Below are positions 9,493 through 21,893 of a stretch of DNA of 64,000 bases, in pieces; the first letter of the stretch is position 1, and every line of letters starts with the position of its first letter. The notes under the pieces were generated by a model. It was given only the letters and a program-made list of their open reading frames with translations, made no database searches and was not told the origin of the DNA. Source of the stretch: Apium graveolens. Its lineage: Eukaryota; Streptophyta; Magnoliopsida; Apiales; Apiaceae. The translations under genes and the position numbers were made by a program. The DNA lies in contig NC_133653.1 in assembly GCF_009905375.1 (NCBI RefSeq), forward strand, positions 82,472,911 through 82,536,910. Direction: 5' to 3'.

Positions 9493-12252
9493 CGTACGAT
9501 ATATCAAAACGAAGCTCTCGAAATATAGAATCATAATCAATCATCAAATCAAACCCAGAAATCTCAGGTAATAATTTGTCTAATTGTTTTAATTCGAATT
9601 AATTATGAATTAAATTATGAAAAATTGTTATTGAAGTTGTTGATGTGATTTAATGATTCCATTGTGTAGATAATATTTTTCTGCTCAATTTGGTATATTA
9701 TATGTCAAAAATAGAGTTCAATAACATATTGAAATTGCTGTTTAAACCTCGGGTTATTAAATTAGGGTTAAATCGTTTGAATGTTCTAAATTGAAATTGG
9801 GTACTTTATTTCTATTGAACCTGGATGCGAATGAGTAGTACCAAAGAATAGATCGTTTGAAAACGAGTCGATTGGTGTGTACACGTTGATTCGAGGAAGC
9901 CTGGAAGCTGTTCGCCGGAAAATCGACTCGTGGCGGCGTCGGAAAACTTCGACGAGGTTTTCCAGCCGAACCACGCGTTGGTTGATCTATTTGAGAGCAG
10001 AAACGGGTTCCTGGGGATTTGTACTATAAATCTGCAGTTTCTCAGCAATTTCTGGGCAAAGGGGGATGACGGCCGGCGGTGTCGCCGCCACCGGCGCCGC
10101 CAGGTCGTCGGAGAAGACGACTAATTTACAAGTTGGCCCCCGAAGTTTTACATACTTTGCATTTTTAATATTTTGGTTATAAAAACTATCAAAAACTAGA
10201 TTATTGTTTTAGTTATTTTCAAAAACAGTATTCTGTTAATTTTAAAAATCAGAAAATATAGATTATTTATTTTAAATTTAGAAAACATTTATTTATTTAA
10301 TTTTTTTTTTAAATTCAGAAAATTGTTTTAATTTATTATTTATTAAAAAAATAAATCAAAATTATTGTAATAATTAATTTTAGATAGTTTTTAATTATTT
10401 TAATTAATCGATTAAATTATAATTAATTGATTAATTATTTTAATTAATTATTAATTACTTTTAATTAATTTAATAATTAGATTTAATTATTTAAAATTGA
10501 TTTAAAAATCCTGAAAAATAGTTTCGAGCTTTAAAATATTATTAAAAAATATTTTCAAGGCTCGATAATTATTATAAAATAGTTTTAAAGTCAGATTCGG
10601 GTGTTCAAACCCTATTATTTAATTATAAAATAATTCGGGGTCAAATTTTAATTCCGAAAAATGTTCAAAAATTCGTAATAAATACTTGCAAAATCATTTT
10701 ACCCCGAATCTTCTTTGAAAAATTATTTTTCTCGAATACCTTACGTGTTATCTGCTACGTGTTCACTAATTGATGCGTTATATGCCTATGTGGTTATGGT
10801 TTGACTGTTTTATTCATAACTTTCAATCCGTACGTCGGATTTGGGTAAAACGAAGGGTAGATAAAAGCTTATAACGTCTATGTGACGATTAGAATAATAT
10901 GAGTATGAATAATTGATAGTTACTTGTGATGCCTAGCAGAGTGAGCAAGGCATAGAAAAGGAAACTAGTGATCCATAAATAGAATCGAAACGTCGAAAGA
11001 GAAGGCAAGTGATTGATAAATAGAAGAAAGACATAGAAAGAGAAGAAAAGTGGTTGATGCGTAAAACTATTAGATGAGTACAAGTAAAGTGGAAATCTTC
11101 GGTGATAAGGCAAGTACTTCTGAACTTTTCTTCAAGATATATTGCAAATATTTTCGAACTATCTCATAAGATGTCGCTATTATTCAAAATAACTCATGTT
11201 TTATATTACAAATGTTTTAAACTATTTAACCTTAAACCCTGATTCTTATTGATCTTGAGCCATAAGCCTTATTCTTCATAAACCCTGGATTGTTGAATTC
11301 CCATATACGAGCCAGACACAAACGATACTACTCCATAAATACATATCTACCACATACTGATTTCTGATATTAAATTGCTTGACATACCAACCCTTATTCC
11401 TTGTTTAACAGAAGACCAATCTTTGGAACCCTTGAACCCTTGGTCTTCTACTTTCTGATTCTTTCCTAGATTGAAAGCCAATCTTTTTGAATTCCTTGTA
11501 ATACCTTTATGGTATTGTGAATCACCCTATGCTTCAAGATAAATGTTGTTTATGATTTAACATATTGATTTACATTGGTTATCATTTTGAATTATTTTAG
11601 AATTGGATGGTTTCATAAATATGGACCAGATTCGTGGTCGGACCAGATTCGTGGTCATAGTAGGCCAATGTGTGCCTTCGATCCAGTATATAGAGCAAAG
11701 CTGGGAGCCTTGCTCGGGGTTAGTGTGTGACTGATCAGAAGCCTAACCTTGGTTTTTAAAATGAAAAGTAAATATCCAATTCTAATCATTGCTTATTCAG
11801 AAACTTGATCCTTCTGAATCATTTCAGTTGGTAATTGTTTAACCTCGGTTATTGCTATTATGACTTGCTGAGCTAGTTAGCTCACTCTTGTAAATCTTTT
11901 TATATTTTCAACAGTTGAAAAGGAAATTGTGGGTAACGAGGATTCCCAGTCCAGTGTGCGAGCTAGGATTCCAGGTTAAGTCGGATCGAGCTAGCAGGAG
12001 CTTTATATTGTAGATGAGTTATGCAAGATTGTAAGAGCGATATCATTATCAATTGTAAGTTGAACTAGTTAGGATTTGGTACGATGTAATAAAAGATAAG
12101 GTTGTTGCTTGTTTTCATACTTGAACCTGTAGCGATCCATGGTTATGAAAAAAGGGTCAATGCATATAATATTTTGTATACAGGTTTATATATTGTGTGT
12201 GTGTGTGTGTTGTGAGCCCCAAACTTTTGACCCGGGTTTGGAGGGCGTTACA
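9493..12252 (+). repeat. Element B 5' LTR, right 2760 bp
   Basis: Matches 18654-21380. It contains a GC-rich block (about 9920-10130) inside AT-rich DNA, a locally duplicated GGACCAGATTCGTGGTC at about 11625-11660 (single in the 3' LTR), and a (TG)n run near 12192-12210. It ends GGGCGTTACA, immediately followed by the primer site. Confidence 0.9.
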
Positions 12253-12255
12253 GGT

Positions 12256-12267
12256 TGGTATCAGAGC
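12256..12267 (+). promoter_or_regulatory. Element B primer-binding site (initiator tRNA-Met)
   Basis: TGGTATCAGAGC on the plus strand, three bases after the 5' LTR ends at 12252. Confidence 0.93.
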
Positions 12268-15200
12268 CACAGGTTTTAAGTCACTGAAACAAGCCTAGAT
12301 TGCCGGGAATGGATAGAGGGTTAGGATTAGGATTAGGAAATAGAAAGATAGAATGTTGAGAGGTTGAGTGCGACCAAATAGTAGGTTTTAGTGCGATCCA
12401 TGATGAGATTCGAGATTCTTATCTAGCGACGCGATTTCCAAATAGCGGCTATGGCAGATTTCTTTTATCTCGGCATCGTCTGATCATTCGGAGCACTCAA
12501 GTGGAGGACCCTCATCTGATTCACGTCCTGCTCTTCCGCCAGTGTTAGCCATATCACGTCCAGCAGCGACGGTTGCACCTTTTCAAACTATTATCTCATC
12601 CCTTGATGCGAGGCTACCTATTTGGGAATCCCCCACACGCTGATTCTGGTTTTACCGGGTATTGAGTTGTGTGCACATCTTTTTTGTCTATTTTACGCCT
12701 TGTTCTATAATATTAGTTTAAAATCCGTCTTATGAAATAATAGCACCTATGATGATGGATTCGAAAACTACAACATATGGTAAGTACACGAGTTATTAAG
12801 AAGAGTGAGAAAAAACCTAGAAAGAAAATTTAAGTGTTCCGGAGAATAGCTGCTACCAGGTTATATGGAGTTACTAGTAAGTATGCCACCTATGATTATC
12901 TTGTGCAGTAAGCTAGATTGATTTTAAAGAAGTTTGAAAAGATTGGAAATCGAGAATTTTCTTAGAAGTGAGTGATGATATTATGACCAAACATAATGCG
13001 TATAGTAGTAATATGATGTGATATTAGTCAACCTTATTTTATAAAATAGATTGGATAGACCTATTTATACTTAGTAATCAGAAGAGATAATGATGGGAAT
13101 GTTACCAATATGGGAGATTAGAAGTGAAGTTATGAATAAGATAATATGCTAATTGGAATTTTTGTCGACCAATGAAGGTAAAATGGACCCAATAAGGGGT
13201 AGAAGATATATGGAAATGAATGGGTTCTTATCTGATTGTTTTCCTAATTGGATTCCTTGTGATAGTTGAGAAGGACGACAACCAACTCATATAGTAATGA
13301 CGATCAGGTGTATGATTTTCAAAATTTTAAACCAGTTTTCGAAAAAGATTTTCTTAATAATTTTTTTTTCTAAAAGCCCTTTTAAACAAAACAAGTTTTA
13401 AAAAACTTGATTGCCCAATTACTACTTGAGTTTCTCGATTGGTATAAGATTTGGATTATTCAGAAGAATGCTTGTTTTAGAAATAGTATGGTTAATTTAG
13501 AAGGCTAAGTGGAACCCTATTATGGAGAAGATTTGATTGTTCTTAACTGAAAATTGTAAATCTTGTTTGATAAGTTTAATGACAGAACCACTGTACGGAG
13601 AAACTATTCATCCAATTTTTGAGACTATCAGAGTTCAAAGGGTACGTCAATCTAAAAGAAGCTGACTAGGATCAAAGAAGATTGAGAAATTTTCAGAATT
13701 TCCTGAAGGAAGAACATTATTAGAAAAAGAGGCGATATGTTGAACGATCAGCAGCATAAGAGAAATTTGAAGTTATGATTGTAAATCTCGTAAGACTACA
13801 AATAGAGTCGAATTATAAATATGGAAGCGCGACGCTAAATATTCAAGACCCAACACAGAGGAATTTATTCTAATGATCGATTAAGAAGGCATGTCAGAGA
13901 AATTTCTAAAGTTAATATATGACTCAGATTGGAATATATTGATCGAATCGGCATTGAAGCTGTAAATAGATGAAATGTCGATGGCGACCAATGTTATCAT
14001 TCTTTCCTATAATCCCATTCGTTCTTATGAATCTTGAATAAAGTATGAACCTCGTTCATAATCAGCTCTCTGAGGTGATAAGAAAATTGTTGTATTCCTT
14101 TCAAAATCATTTTTATCTCAAGTCTTATCTTCTGATTGAGACAAATAGTGTTATGGTGTGACGCTTTGTCGAAATGACAAGGAGTCTGGAGGGACGCCAC
14201 CTAATCATGTGCTGTATGCCATATAGTATGAAAGACTGGCCATCTTGAGTACAAATATGGTTGTCTCACTCATATCCAAATATGATTTGTTAATTCATGG
14301 TTCTTTCCGATTGTTTCCTTGTACTCTTATTCCTTACAAAAAGTTTCCAATCAGAATCATATACACAAATTCCTTCTTGTGTAAGGTCTATCTTTTGAAT
14401 GTTTTAAAAAGGAAGTAAAATGAACCCGTGAAGCAGATGGAGTTACGTAAATAAGTGTGGACAATTGCAAGCCGAAGAATGGTGGACATTTACTTGCAGA
14501 AAAGAATCATTATGCCGATAACAGGATTGTTGCGAGGATATTAAATCAAAGGCGGAAATCTGTATACATGATACGTTGCACGTATGAAATTTTGGCATGA
14601 ATTGGAGTAATTAGCAAACCGAATGAGGTAAATTAACTAGAGACACAAGAAAGTAAAGCTGCATGTATCAGATGAGGCAAATGATCGATTGGATAATGAA
14701 GGTGAATGAAGAAATTCTTAATAATAACCAGATAATCGATTAAAACGTTGTAAAAATGAAGCATACCTCAATCATGCGGGAGATATTTATCATGAAGATT
14801 CAAGATCGAAGAAATGCTAGATACGAATAAACTTTAAGTGTGTTCATCAAGGGATAGTTGGGCTTTCCCACTCAAGTAAGTGAGTTATGGTAAAATTGAT
14901 GCTTATAACTGGGCCAGCAAAGAAGGTTCGGTATGGAAAAACATAAGGGGAGATAAAGGTATGGTGGTTTGACTGCAACAATTTTTAAAATGTGATGCTT
15001 TAAAACCAAATGAATTCATTCGCAAGATTATACGAGTGTTGGTTGAGACCATGTGTTAGTTATCAGAAGTTGAACAATTTAACTAATAAGAACAAGTGTA
15101 TGTTCTCAAGAATGGATAAATTGTTAATTAGAGAGCTTGAATTGAAACACGAACTAAAAGAATTTGTAATTTGTAATTGTACTCAGTAGTGATATTCTGT

Positions 15201-17845
15201 TATAATCAGAAAATATGAGAAAAATGTACGGTATAATAAGAATCGTTCGCTATAATCTTAAGCTAAACGAGAGACATGGGTTGCACTGATTAATATTACA
15301 TGAGGTGGTGAAATGGTGAGTTTAGAAAGTGGAAGTGGATTGGTATATATGAGCATTAATTGTTGTTTGTTTGATTGATTGTTGGTGTCGGCTTGAGTCC
15401 GACTGGTAGTCAATAATATAAAGGAGATGCTACCCAAATTTTCAGAAAATACCCTACTTCTAAAGATAGAAAGTATACTTCGTGTGTTATTGATATTCAT
15501 GTTATTACTCCAAACAATTATGATCTTGGTCCTTGAAAGAGGTTGTTACGGTCAATTCGACTATATATAATTGGTTTTTGATTTTATTTAGCTAGTCATC
15601 ATTTGGTGCAATTGATCAATTGAGTGAGCTAATTGGTTAATTTTTCCAATTAATGGTCAGTTAAATGGAAATCGACTCCAATTAGATTAAGTCAAATTCG
15701 GATTTGACTTCCAAATCTGAAATCAAAGCAATGAGAAATTTGGAGGATATATGGACACCAGTAGAATTCAGGAGTTGTTGCAAGTGCATGAGGCTTTTCT
15801 TGGATGAATATGCCTTTGTAATAGACAAAAGAAATAAAAAGTTATTTGTACGGACAAGTGGGAAAAATATTTTCAAGAACTAAAGATTGAAGATAGAGCA
15901 AAGAGAAGGAAGGAAGGAAAGGAAGAAAGGAGGTGGAATAAAGAAAAGGGTAATAATTGCACCAATACGGATTTTATTAGACAATCAAAGAGATTTTAGC
16001 ATCTGCAATAAAGTTTATTAAAAGTCGTCATGTTTCTAAATTGTTTTGACAATCATACAATAAATGATCTACCGAGTATTTCTATTTTGGATAAAGTATG
16101 AGATACAATTTTATTTCAGTTCTGATTGATGTTGATACTTAAGTTGTTGTTAAATATCGAAGGTGGTATTAATATAGATGATTGATGATTACTTCAGAAT
16201 GGGATGTTGTGAGCATCAAAGTTCGTATTGATATCTAATTTGATATGACATCAAAATGAGTATTAATGTCAAGAGTTTAGTGTTGAATAAGCTATGAGAA
16301 TGAAGAACGGAAATAGGAAAGAAAGTGGAATCAAAAGGATGATAGGAAACTTTATAAGATACCAGGATGTAGGTAAGATATGGGTATTATGTGGGACATG
16401 AGTAAAGTGAAGAGGTTGAGGAAAAAATTTTGTAAATTGAGATATGGAATGCATCTCAGAAGTACGATTAAATACCGAGGGCTGAAAGAAAATTTCCAGT
16501 GGCCAGATGTGAAGAGAAAATAGGGGGAAACACAAGTTAATAAATGTTACACCTACCCAAGAATTTAGGCGGGACATCAAAGGCTAGATGGGTACATTTC
16601 TCCAGGAGACGTCGTAGTGAAGTCACCTGAGAACTGAAGGTGAGGAAAGCGTTAATTGCATTATTATTGATAGGTTATTCACACCTAATCATTCTCGTGT
16701 ATTAATAAAAAATTTGTCCAATAAGTGGGTTAGTTGCTGCTTGAAGAAATGGTGATACGTCATCAGATCCAGAAACTAATTGTAGATGATCAATATTGTG
16801 TGATTTAAGATTTGACAGGAGTATCCAGAATACGATGAATTTTGTCAAAATAGAATAGTATATACCGCTATTAGATGAACGGGCATTAAGTAAGACGGAA
16901 CTAAAAGGTAGGAATTTGGTTAAATATCGATAATTCAAGCGATTCAAGCTACTCCGAAGGTATGGTATGAGACATAGATGTCAAAGAAGACTTTCTGATA
17001 GTATGGCATAAAGAAAGAATAAACGTTATATGTGACTAAACGTCAAGGAAAGCATTGTATTCAGTTTCGTATGAAAACTTCTTAAAACCAAAATAAATGA
17101 TAATATGGGTTAAAAATATGTCGGTGATGCCTCCAGGTTGGTGTACTTTCTTCAAAATAGTAAGAGATCTTCGCTCGATAAATATACTCGATTATGATTC
17201 AAGGAAAATAAGTCATGGTGATAAGTTTGTGCGTCAGTCATATCCAGTCAAGACTTTCTCGTTCATTCTTAAGTCTAAAGTAATTTCGAGAACGTTAGAA
17301 ATCGAATACGCCATGGTTTTAGTATCGCAGATGAACAAGAAGATTAAGGAAACGATTAACGAGCCTCGAATGTGATTGGAAGCGATTATGAACTAAGTTA
17401 ATTGAACAGCAAAACATGGGAGAATGGGGTTCAATAACCAGTAGCTATTGCAAACGTTCATGAGCACGAATTACTAGAATTACAAAGAAAGGATAATTAG
17501 TAAGCATTATGCTAATCCTTTTGAGACAGTAAAATAGTCAGGATAAGTGTAAGTGAGTTGGCTTCACCCCACACGTTAAGAAGATTCATAGGGTACTTAT
17601 ATGTGTATACTCAGGAAGAGTAATTTAGCTCCATTATATATAAAATGGAGACTTGAGTTGAGTTATATTAGTAACAGATAGAATATGAAGTCAACGAGAG
17701 GTAGTTAAGTAATGAGTGATGCTGCGAGTAAAAGATTATGAAAGGTTGTAAGGTTGAGGGATCAACCTGAAAAAAAAATGGAAGTGAGATACTAGAATGT
17801 ATCGTTATCTGATCCTTAGTATGATTCTGAGGACAAAATCCTTTT

Positions 17846-17857
17846 AAGGGGGAATGA
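17846..17857 (+). promoter_or_regulatory. Element B polypurine tract
   Basis: AAGGGGGAATGA directly abuts the 3' LTR start TGTAATATCC at 17858, the site expected to prime plus-strand DNA synthesis. Confidence 0.8.
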
Positions 17858-20800
17858 TGTAATATCCGGGATATCGCGTGTAATTATTTTTATCAATAAA
17901 TAATTTTTATGTGATTTTTATGTGATTTTTGGTGAATTATTTGACGATTGGTGTTGTTATGTGGATGTTGATATGTGGTAAAGTATAAGTGTGTTAATTT
18001 TATTATATCCAGAATAAAATACAGATAATTAAAGTATTTTTATGGTAATTTTTGGAGTATTATATGATTTTATATTGATTTATAAATTTATTAATTATTT
18101 TTTAAATAATTACAAAATTATTTTATTAAGCCGGGAATCGTCCAACCTCAACCTTTTTTACGTTTTTACAACCCGAAACTCTTCCGAAAATTCCTTCTTA
18201 ACCTAATCTGGTAATTCCGGACATTTTCTGTATTTTGACTTTTTCGATCCGGATTACAGTTTGACCCGTGCACGGCCCGACGCAAGATTTTCGATACGAC
18301 AATCATTTCGGTGAATCAACGAAACCCGTATTCTCGAAAGACGGGATATTATTACATTATTTTTGTATAAAGTGTTTTATAAAAAGCCCGGTTTGGATAA
18401 TTATCCAATACGGGTATCATATCAGATCGTTTTCGCAGTTACTTAGCGGCTAAGTAACTAATTTATCGATCCAAAACGATCCAGAACGAACCAATATTCC
18501 GTAAATATAAATAGCATATTTCTTATTTCATTTTCTTTGTTTATTTATTTACAACCAATAAAAATATATTAATTACAGAGAAAAAACCCTAAAAACGATA
18601 CGTTCTTGAAAATCAAACGCACGAACGAAGGCGTTACCGAACTCCAATTCAAGCGTACGATATATCAAAACGAAACTCTCAAAATATAGAATCATAATCA
18701 ATCATCAAATCAAACCCAAAAAACTCAATTAATCCTTTGTCTAATTGTTTTAATTCGAATTAATTATGAATTAAATTATGAAAAATTGTTATTGAAGTTG
18801 TTGATATGATTTGATGATTCCATTGTGTAGATAATATTTTTCTGGTCAATTTGGTATATTATATGTCAAAAATATAGTTCAATAACATATAGAAATTGTT
18901 ATTTAATTCTCGGGTTATTAAATTAGGGTTAAATCGTTTGAATGTTCTAAATTGAAATTGGGTATTTTATTCCTATTGAACTTGGGTGCGAATGAGTAGT
19001 ACCAATAAATAGATCGTTTGAAAACGAGTCGATTGGTGTGTACACGTTGATTCGAGGAAGCCTGGAAGCTGTTCGCCGGAAAATCGGCTCGTGGCGGCGT
19101 CGGAAAACTTCGACGAGGTTTTCCGGCCGAACCACGTGTTGGTTGATCTATTTGAGAGCAGAAACGGGCTCCTAGTGATTTGTACTATAAATCTGCAGTT
19201 TCTCAGCAATTTATGGGCAAAGGGGGACGACGGCCGGTGGTGTCCCCGCCACCGGCGCCGCCAGGTCGTCAAAGAAGACGACTAATTTACAAGTCGGCCC
19301 CCGAAGTTTTACATACTTCGTATTTTTAATATTTTGGTAATAAAAACTTTCAAAAACTAGATTATTGTTCTTGTTATTTTCAAAAATAGTATTCAGTTAA
19401 TTTTAAAAATCAGAATATATAGATTATTTATTTTAAATTTAGAAAACATTTATTTAATTTTTTTTAAATTCAGAAAATTGTTTAATTAATTATTTATTAA
19501 AAAAAATAAATCAAAATTATTTTCTTAATTAATTTTAGTTAGTTTTTAATTATTTTAATTAATCGATTAATTTATAATTAATTAATTAATTATTTTAATT
19601 AATTATTAATTAATTTTAATTGATTTAATAATTAGATTTAATTATTTAAAATTAATTTAAAAATCCTGAAAAATAGTTTCGAACTTTAAAATATTATTTA
19701 AAATTATTTTCAAGACTCGATAATTATTATAAAATAATTTTAAAGTCAGATTCAGGTGTTCGAACCCTATTATTTAATTATAAAATGATTCAGGGTCCAA
19801 TTTTAATTCCGAAAAATGTTCAAAAATTCGTAATAAATATCTGCAAAATCATTTTAACCCCGAATTTCTTTGAAAAATTATTTTGATCGAATACCTTACG
19901 TGTTATGTGCTACGTGTTCACTAATTGATGCGTTATATGCCTATGTGGTTATGGTTTGACTGTTTTATTCATAACTATCAATCCGTACGTCGAATTTGGG
20001 TAAAACGAAGGGTAGATAAAAGCTGATGACGTCTATGTGACGATTAGAATAATACGAGTATGAATAATTGATAGATACTTGTGATGCCTAGCAGAGTCAG
20101 CAAGGCATAGAAAAGGAAACCAGTGATCCATAAATAGAATCGAAACGTCTAAAGAGAAGGCAAGTGATTGATAAATAGAAGAAAGACATAGAAAGAGAAA
20201 GAAAGTGGTTGATGAGTAAAACTATTAGATGAGTACAAGTAAAGTGGAAATCTTCGGTGATAAGGCAAGTACTTCTGAACTTTTCTTCAAGATATATTGC
20301 AAATATTTTCGAACTATCTCATAACATGTCGCTATTATTCAAAATAACTCATGTTTTATATTGTAAACGTTTTAAACTATTTAACCTTGAACCCTGATTC
20401 TTTTTGACCTTGAGCCATAAACATTATTCTTCATAAACCCTGGATTGTTGAATTCCCATATACGAGCCAGACACATACGATACTACTCCACAAATACATA
20501 TCTACCACATACTGATTTCTGATATTGAATTGCTTGACATACCAACCCTTATTCCTTGTTTAATAGAAGACCAATCTTTGGAACCCTTGAACCCTTGGTC
20601 TTCTACTTTCTGATTCTTTCCACGATTGGAAGCCAATCTTTTTGAATTCCTTGTTATATCTTCATGGTATTGTGAATCACCCTATGCTTCAAGATAAATG
20701 TTGTTTATGATTCAGCTTATTGATTTACATTAGTTATCATTTTGAATTGTTTTAGAATTGGATGGTGTGGACCAGATTCGTGGTCATAGTAGGCCAATGC

Positions 20801-21380
20801 GTGTCTTCGATCCAGTATATAGAGCAAAGCTGGGAGCCTTGCTCGGGGTTAGTGCGTGACTGATCAGCAGCCTAACCTTGGTTTTTAAAATAAAAAGTGA
20901 ATATCCAATTCTAATCATTGCTTATTCAGAAACTTGATCCTTCAGAATCATTTCAGTTGGTAATTGTTTAACCTCAGTTATTGCTATTATGACTTACTGA
21001 GCTAGTTAGCTCACTCTTGCAAATCTTTTTATATTTTCAACAGTTGAAAAGGAAATTGTTGGTAACGAGGATTCCCAGTCCAATGTGTGAGCTATGATTC
21101 CAGGTTAAGTCGGATCGAGCTAGCAGGAGCTTTATATTGTAGATGAGTTATGCAAGATTGTAAGAGCGATATCATTATCAGTTGTAAGTTGAACTAGTTG
21201 GGATTTGGTACGATGTAATAAAAGATAAGGTTGTGGCTTGTTTTCATACTTGAACCTGTAGCGATCCATGGTTATGAAAAGAAGAGCCAATGCATATAAT
21301 ATTTTGTATACAGGTTTATATATTATGCTTGTGTGTGTTGTGAGTCCCAAACTTCTGACCCGGGTTTGGAGGGCGTTACA
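17858..21380 (+). repeat. Element B 3' LTR, 3523 bp, complete
   Basis: Begins TGTAATATCC and ends GGGCGTTACA. The first 796 bases (17858-18653) have no partner inside the window because element A split the 5' LTR at the position equivalent to 18654. It contains the same GC-rich block (about 19090-19285) as the 5' LTR. Confidence 0.9.
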
Positions 21381-21528
21381 TTTGCTCTAACTTGTATAAT
21401 CGGAATGGGGTATAATTTGTAGTTTGGTTGACCTCTCATTTTGGTTATCCCTTTACATCACGACCTTCGGATCTTCTTCATCAAATAATCAGAGCCGTTA
21501 GATCCACATACTAAAAAAAATAAACTAC

Positions 21529-21715
21529 ACAAGTTCTCGGGTTCAAATCCCGTCAACAACAAACATTTATATAATTATTTATAAAAATACATATAAGTTC
21601 TTAGGCTGGAATCCCGTTAACAACAAACATTTATATTATTTATAAAGATACATATAAGTTTTTCAGATTCGAATCTCACTCACCAACAACAAATATTTAC
21701 ATTATTATTTATGAA
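21529..21715 (+). repeat. Three imperfect ~65 bp tandem units with tRNA B-box-like motif
   Basis: Each unit carries a motif of the form GGTTCAAATCCCG, then CAACAACAAACATTTATAT and an AT tail; the second and third are diverged (GGCTGGAATCCCG, AGATTCGAATCTC). The motif resembles a pol III internal B box, but I see no matching A box or tRNA fold. Confidence 0.6.
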
Positions 21716-21865
21716 TAAGATCTCATCAATCATATACTATTTATACTATTTGAACCTAATTTGAAATTATAATTATATAATCATTATTTAGTATTTAATT
21801 ATTTATATAGAATTTTAATAAAATTATATGAAATAAAATTAAAAATATATAAATATTAACCAAGA

Positions 21866-21893
21866 CCCGTGCATCGCACGGGCCGTAAGCTAG
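21866..21893 (+). mobile_element. Helitron-type 3' terminus
   Basis: A perfect 7-bp hairpin CCCGTGC-atc-GCACGGG (21866-21882) is followed seven bases later by CTAG (21890-21893) and a T, the hairpin-CTRR-T layout of Helitron ends. No 5' TC end or Rep/helicase coding is identifiable, so only the terminus is called; the body may extend left to B's insertion point. Confidence 0.6.

Larger units (their letters stand above)
12253..17857 (+). pseudogene. Element B internal region, degenerate gag-pol
   Basis: No frame above ~100 codons. One stretch is recognisable: at about 16460-16600 the plus strand reads in pieces STIKYRGLKENFQWPDVKR, KCYTYPRI and AGHQRLDG, which match the integrase zinc-domain region of A and C with substitutions and a stop. 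The region just before the 3' LTR (17825-17850) has the purine-rich end typical of chromovirus pol. Elsewhere I see no coding signal on either strand. Confidence 0.7.
9493..21380 (+). mobile_element. Element B: old Ty3/gypsy element, plus strand, decayed
   Basis: 5' LTR (9493-12252, its first ~796 bases lie left of element A, outside the window), primer site, 5.6 kb internal region, polypurine tract and full 3' LTR (17858-21380). The two LTRs align along 9493-12252 and 18654-21380 with scattered substitutions and small indels, clearly more diverged than the LTRs of C or D, so B is older. The internal region has no long frame, only traces of integrase. The bases just after the 3' LTR (tttgc, 21381-21385) are the expected right half of a target duplication. 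Confidence 0.88.

Noticed and set aside
9930..10124. Plus-strand frame MAASENFDEVF..., also at 19091
   Set aside because: The two copies are B's LTR pair; likeness reflects common origin, and the frame is low in coding signal with an Arg-rich GC-driven tail.
21532..21560. tRNA gene suggested by a B-box-like motif
   Set aside because: No acceptor stem, anticodon arm or A box can be folded around any of the three units.
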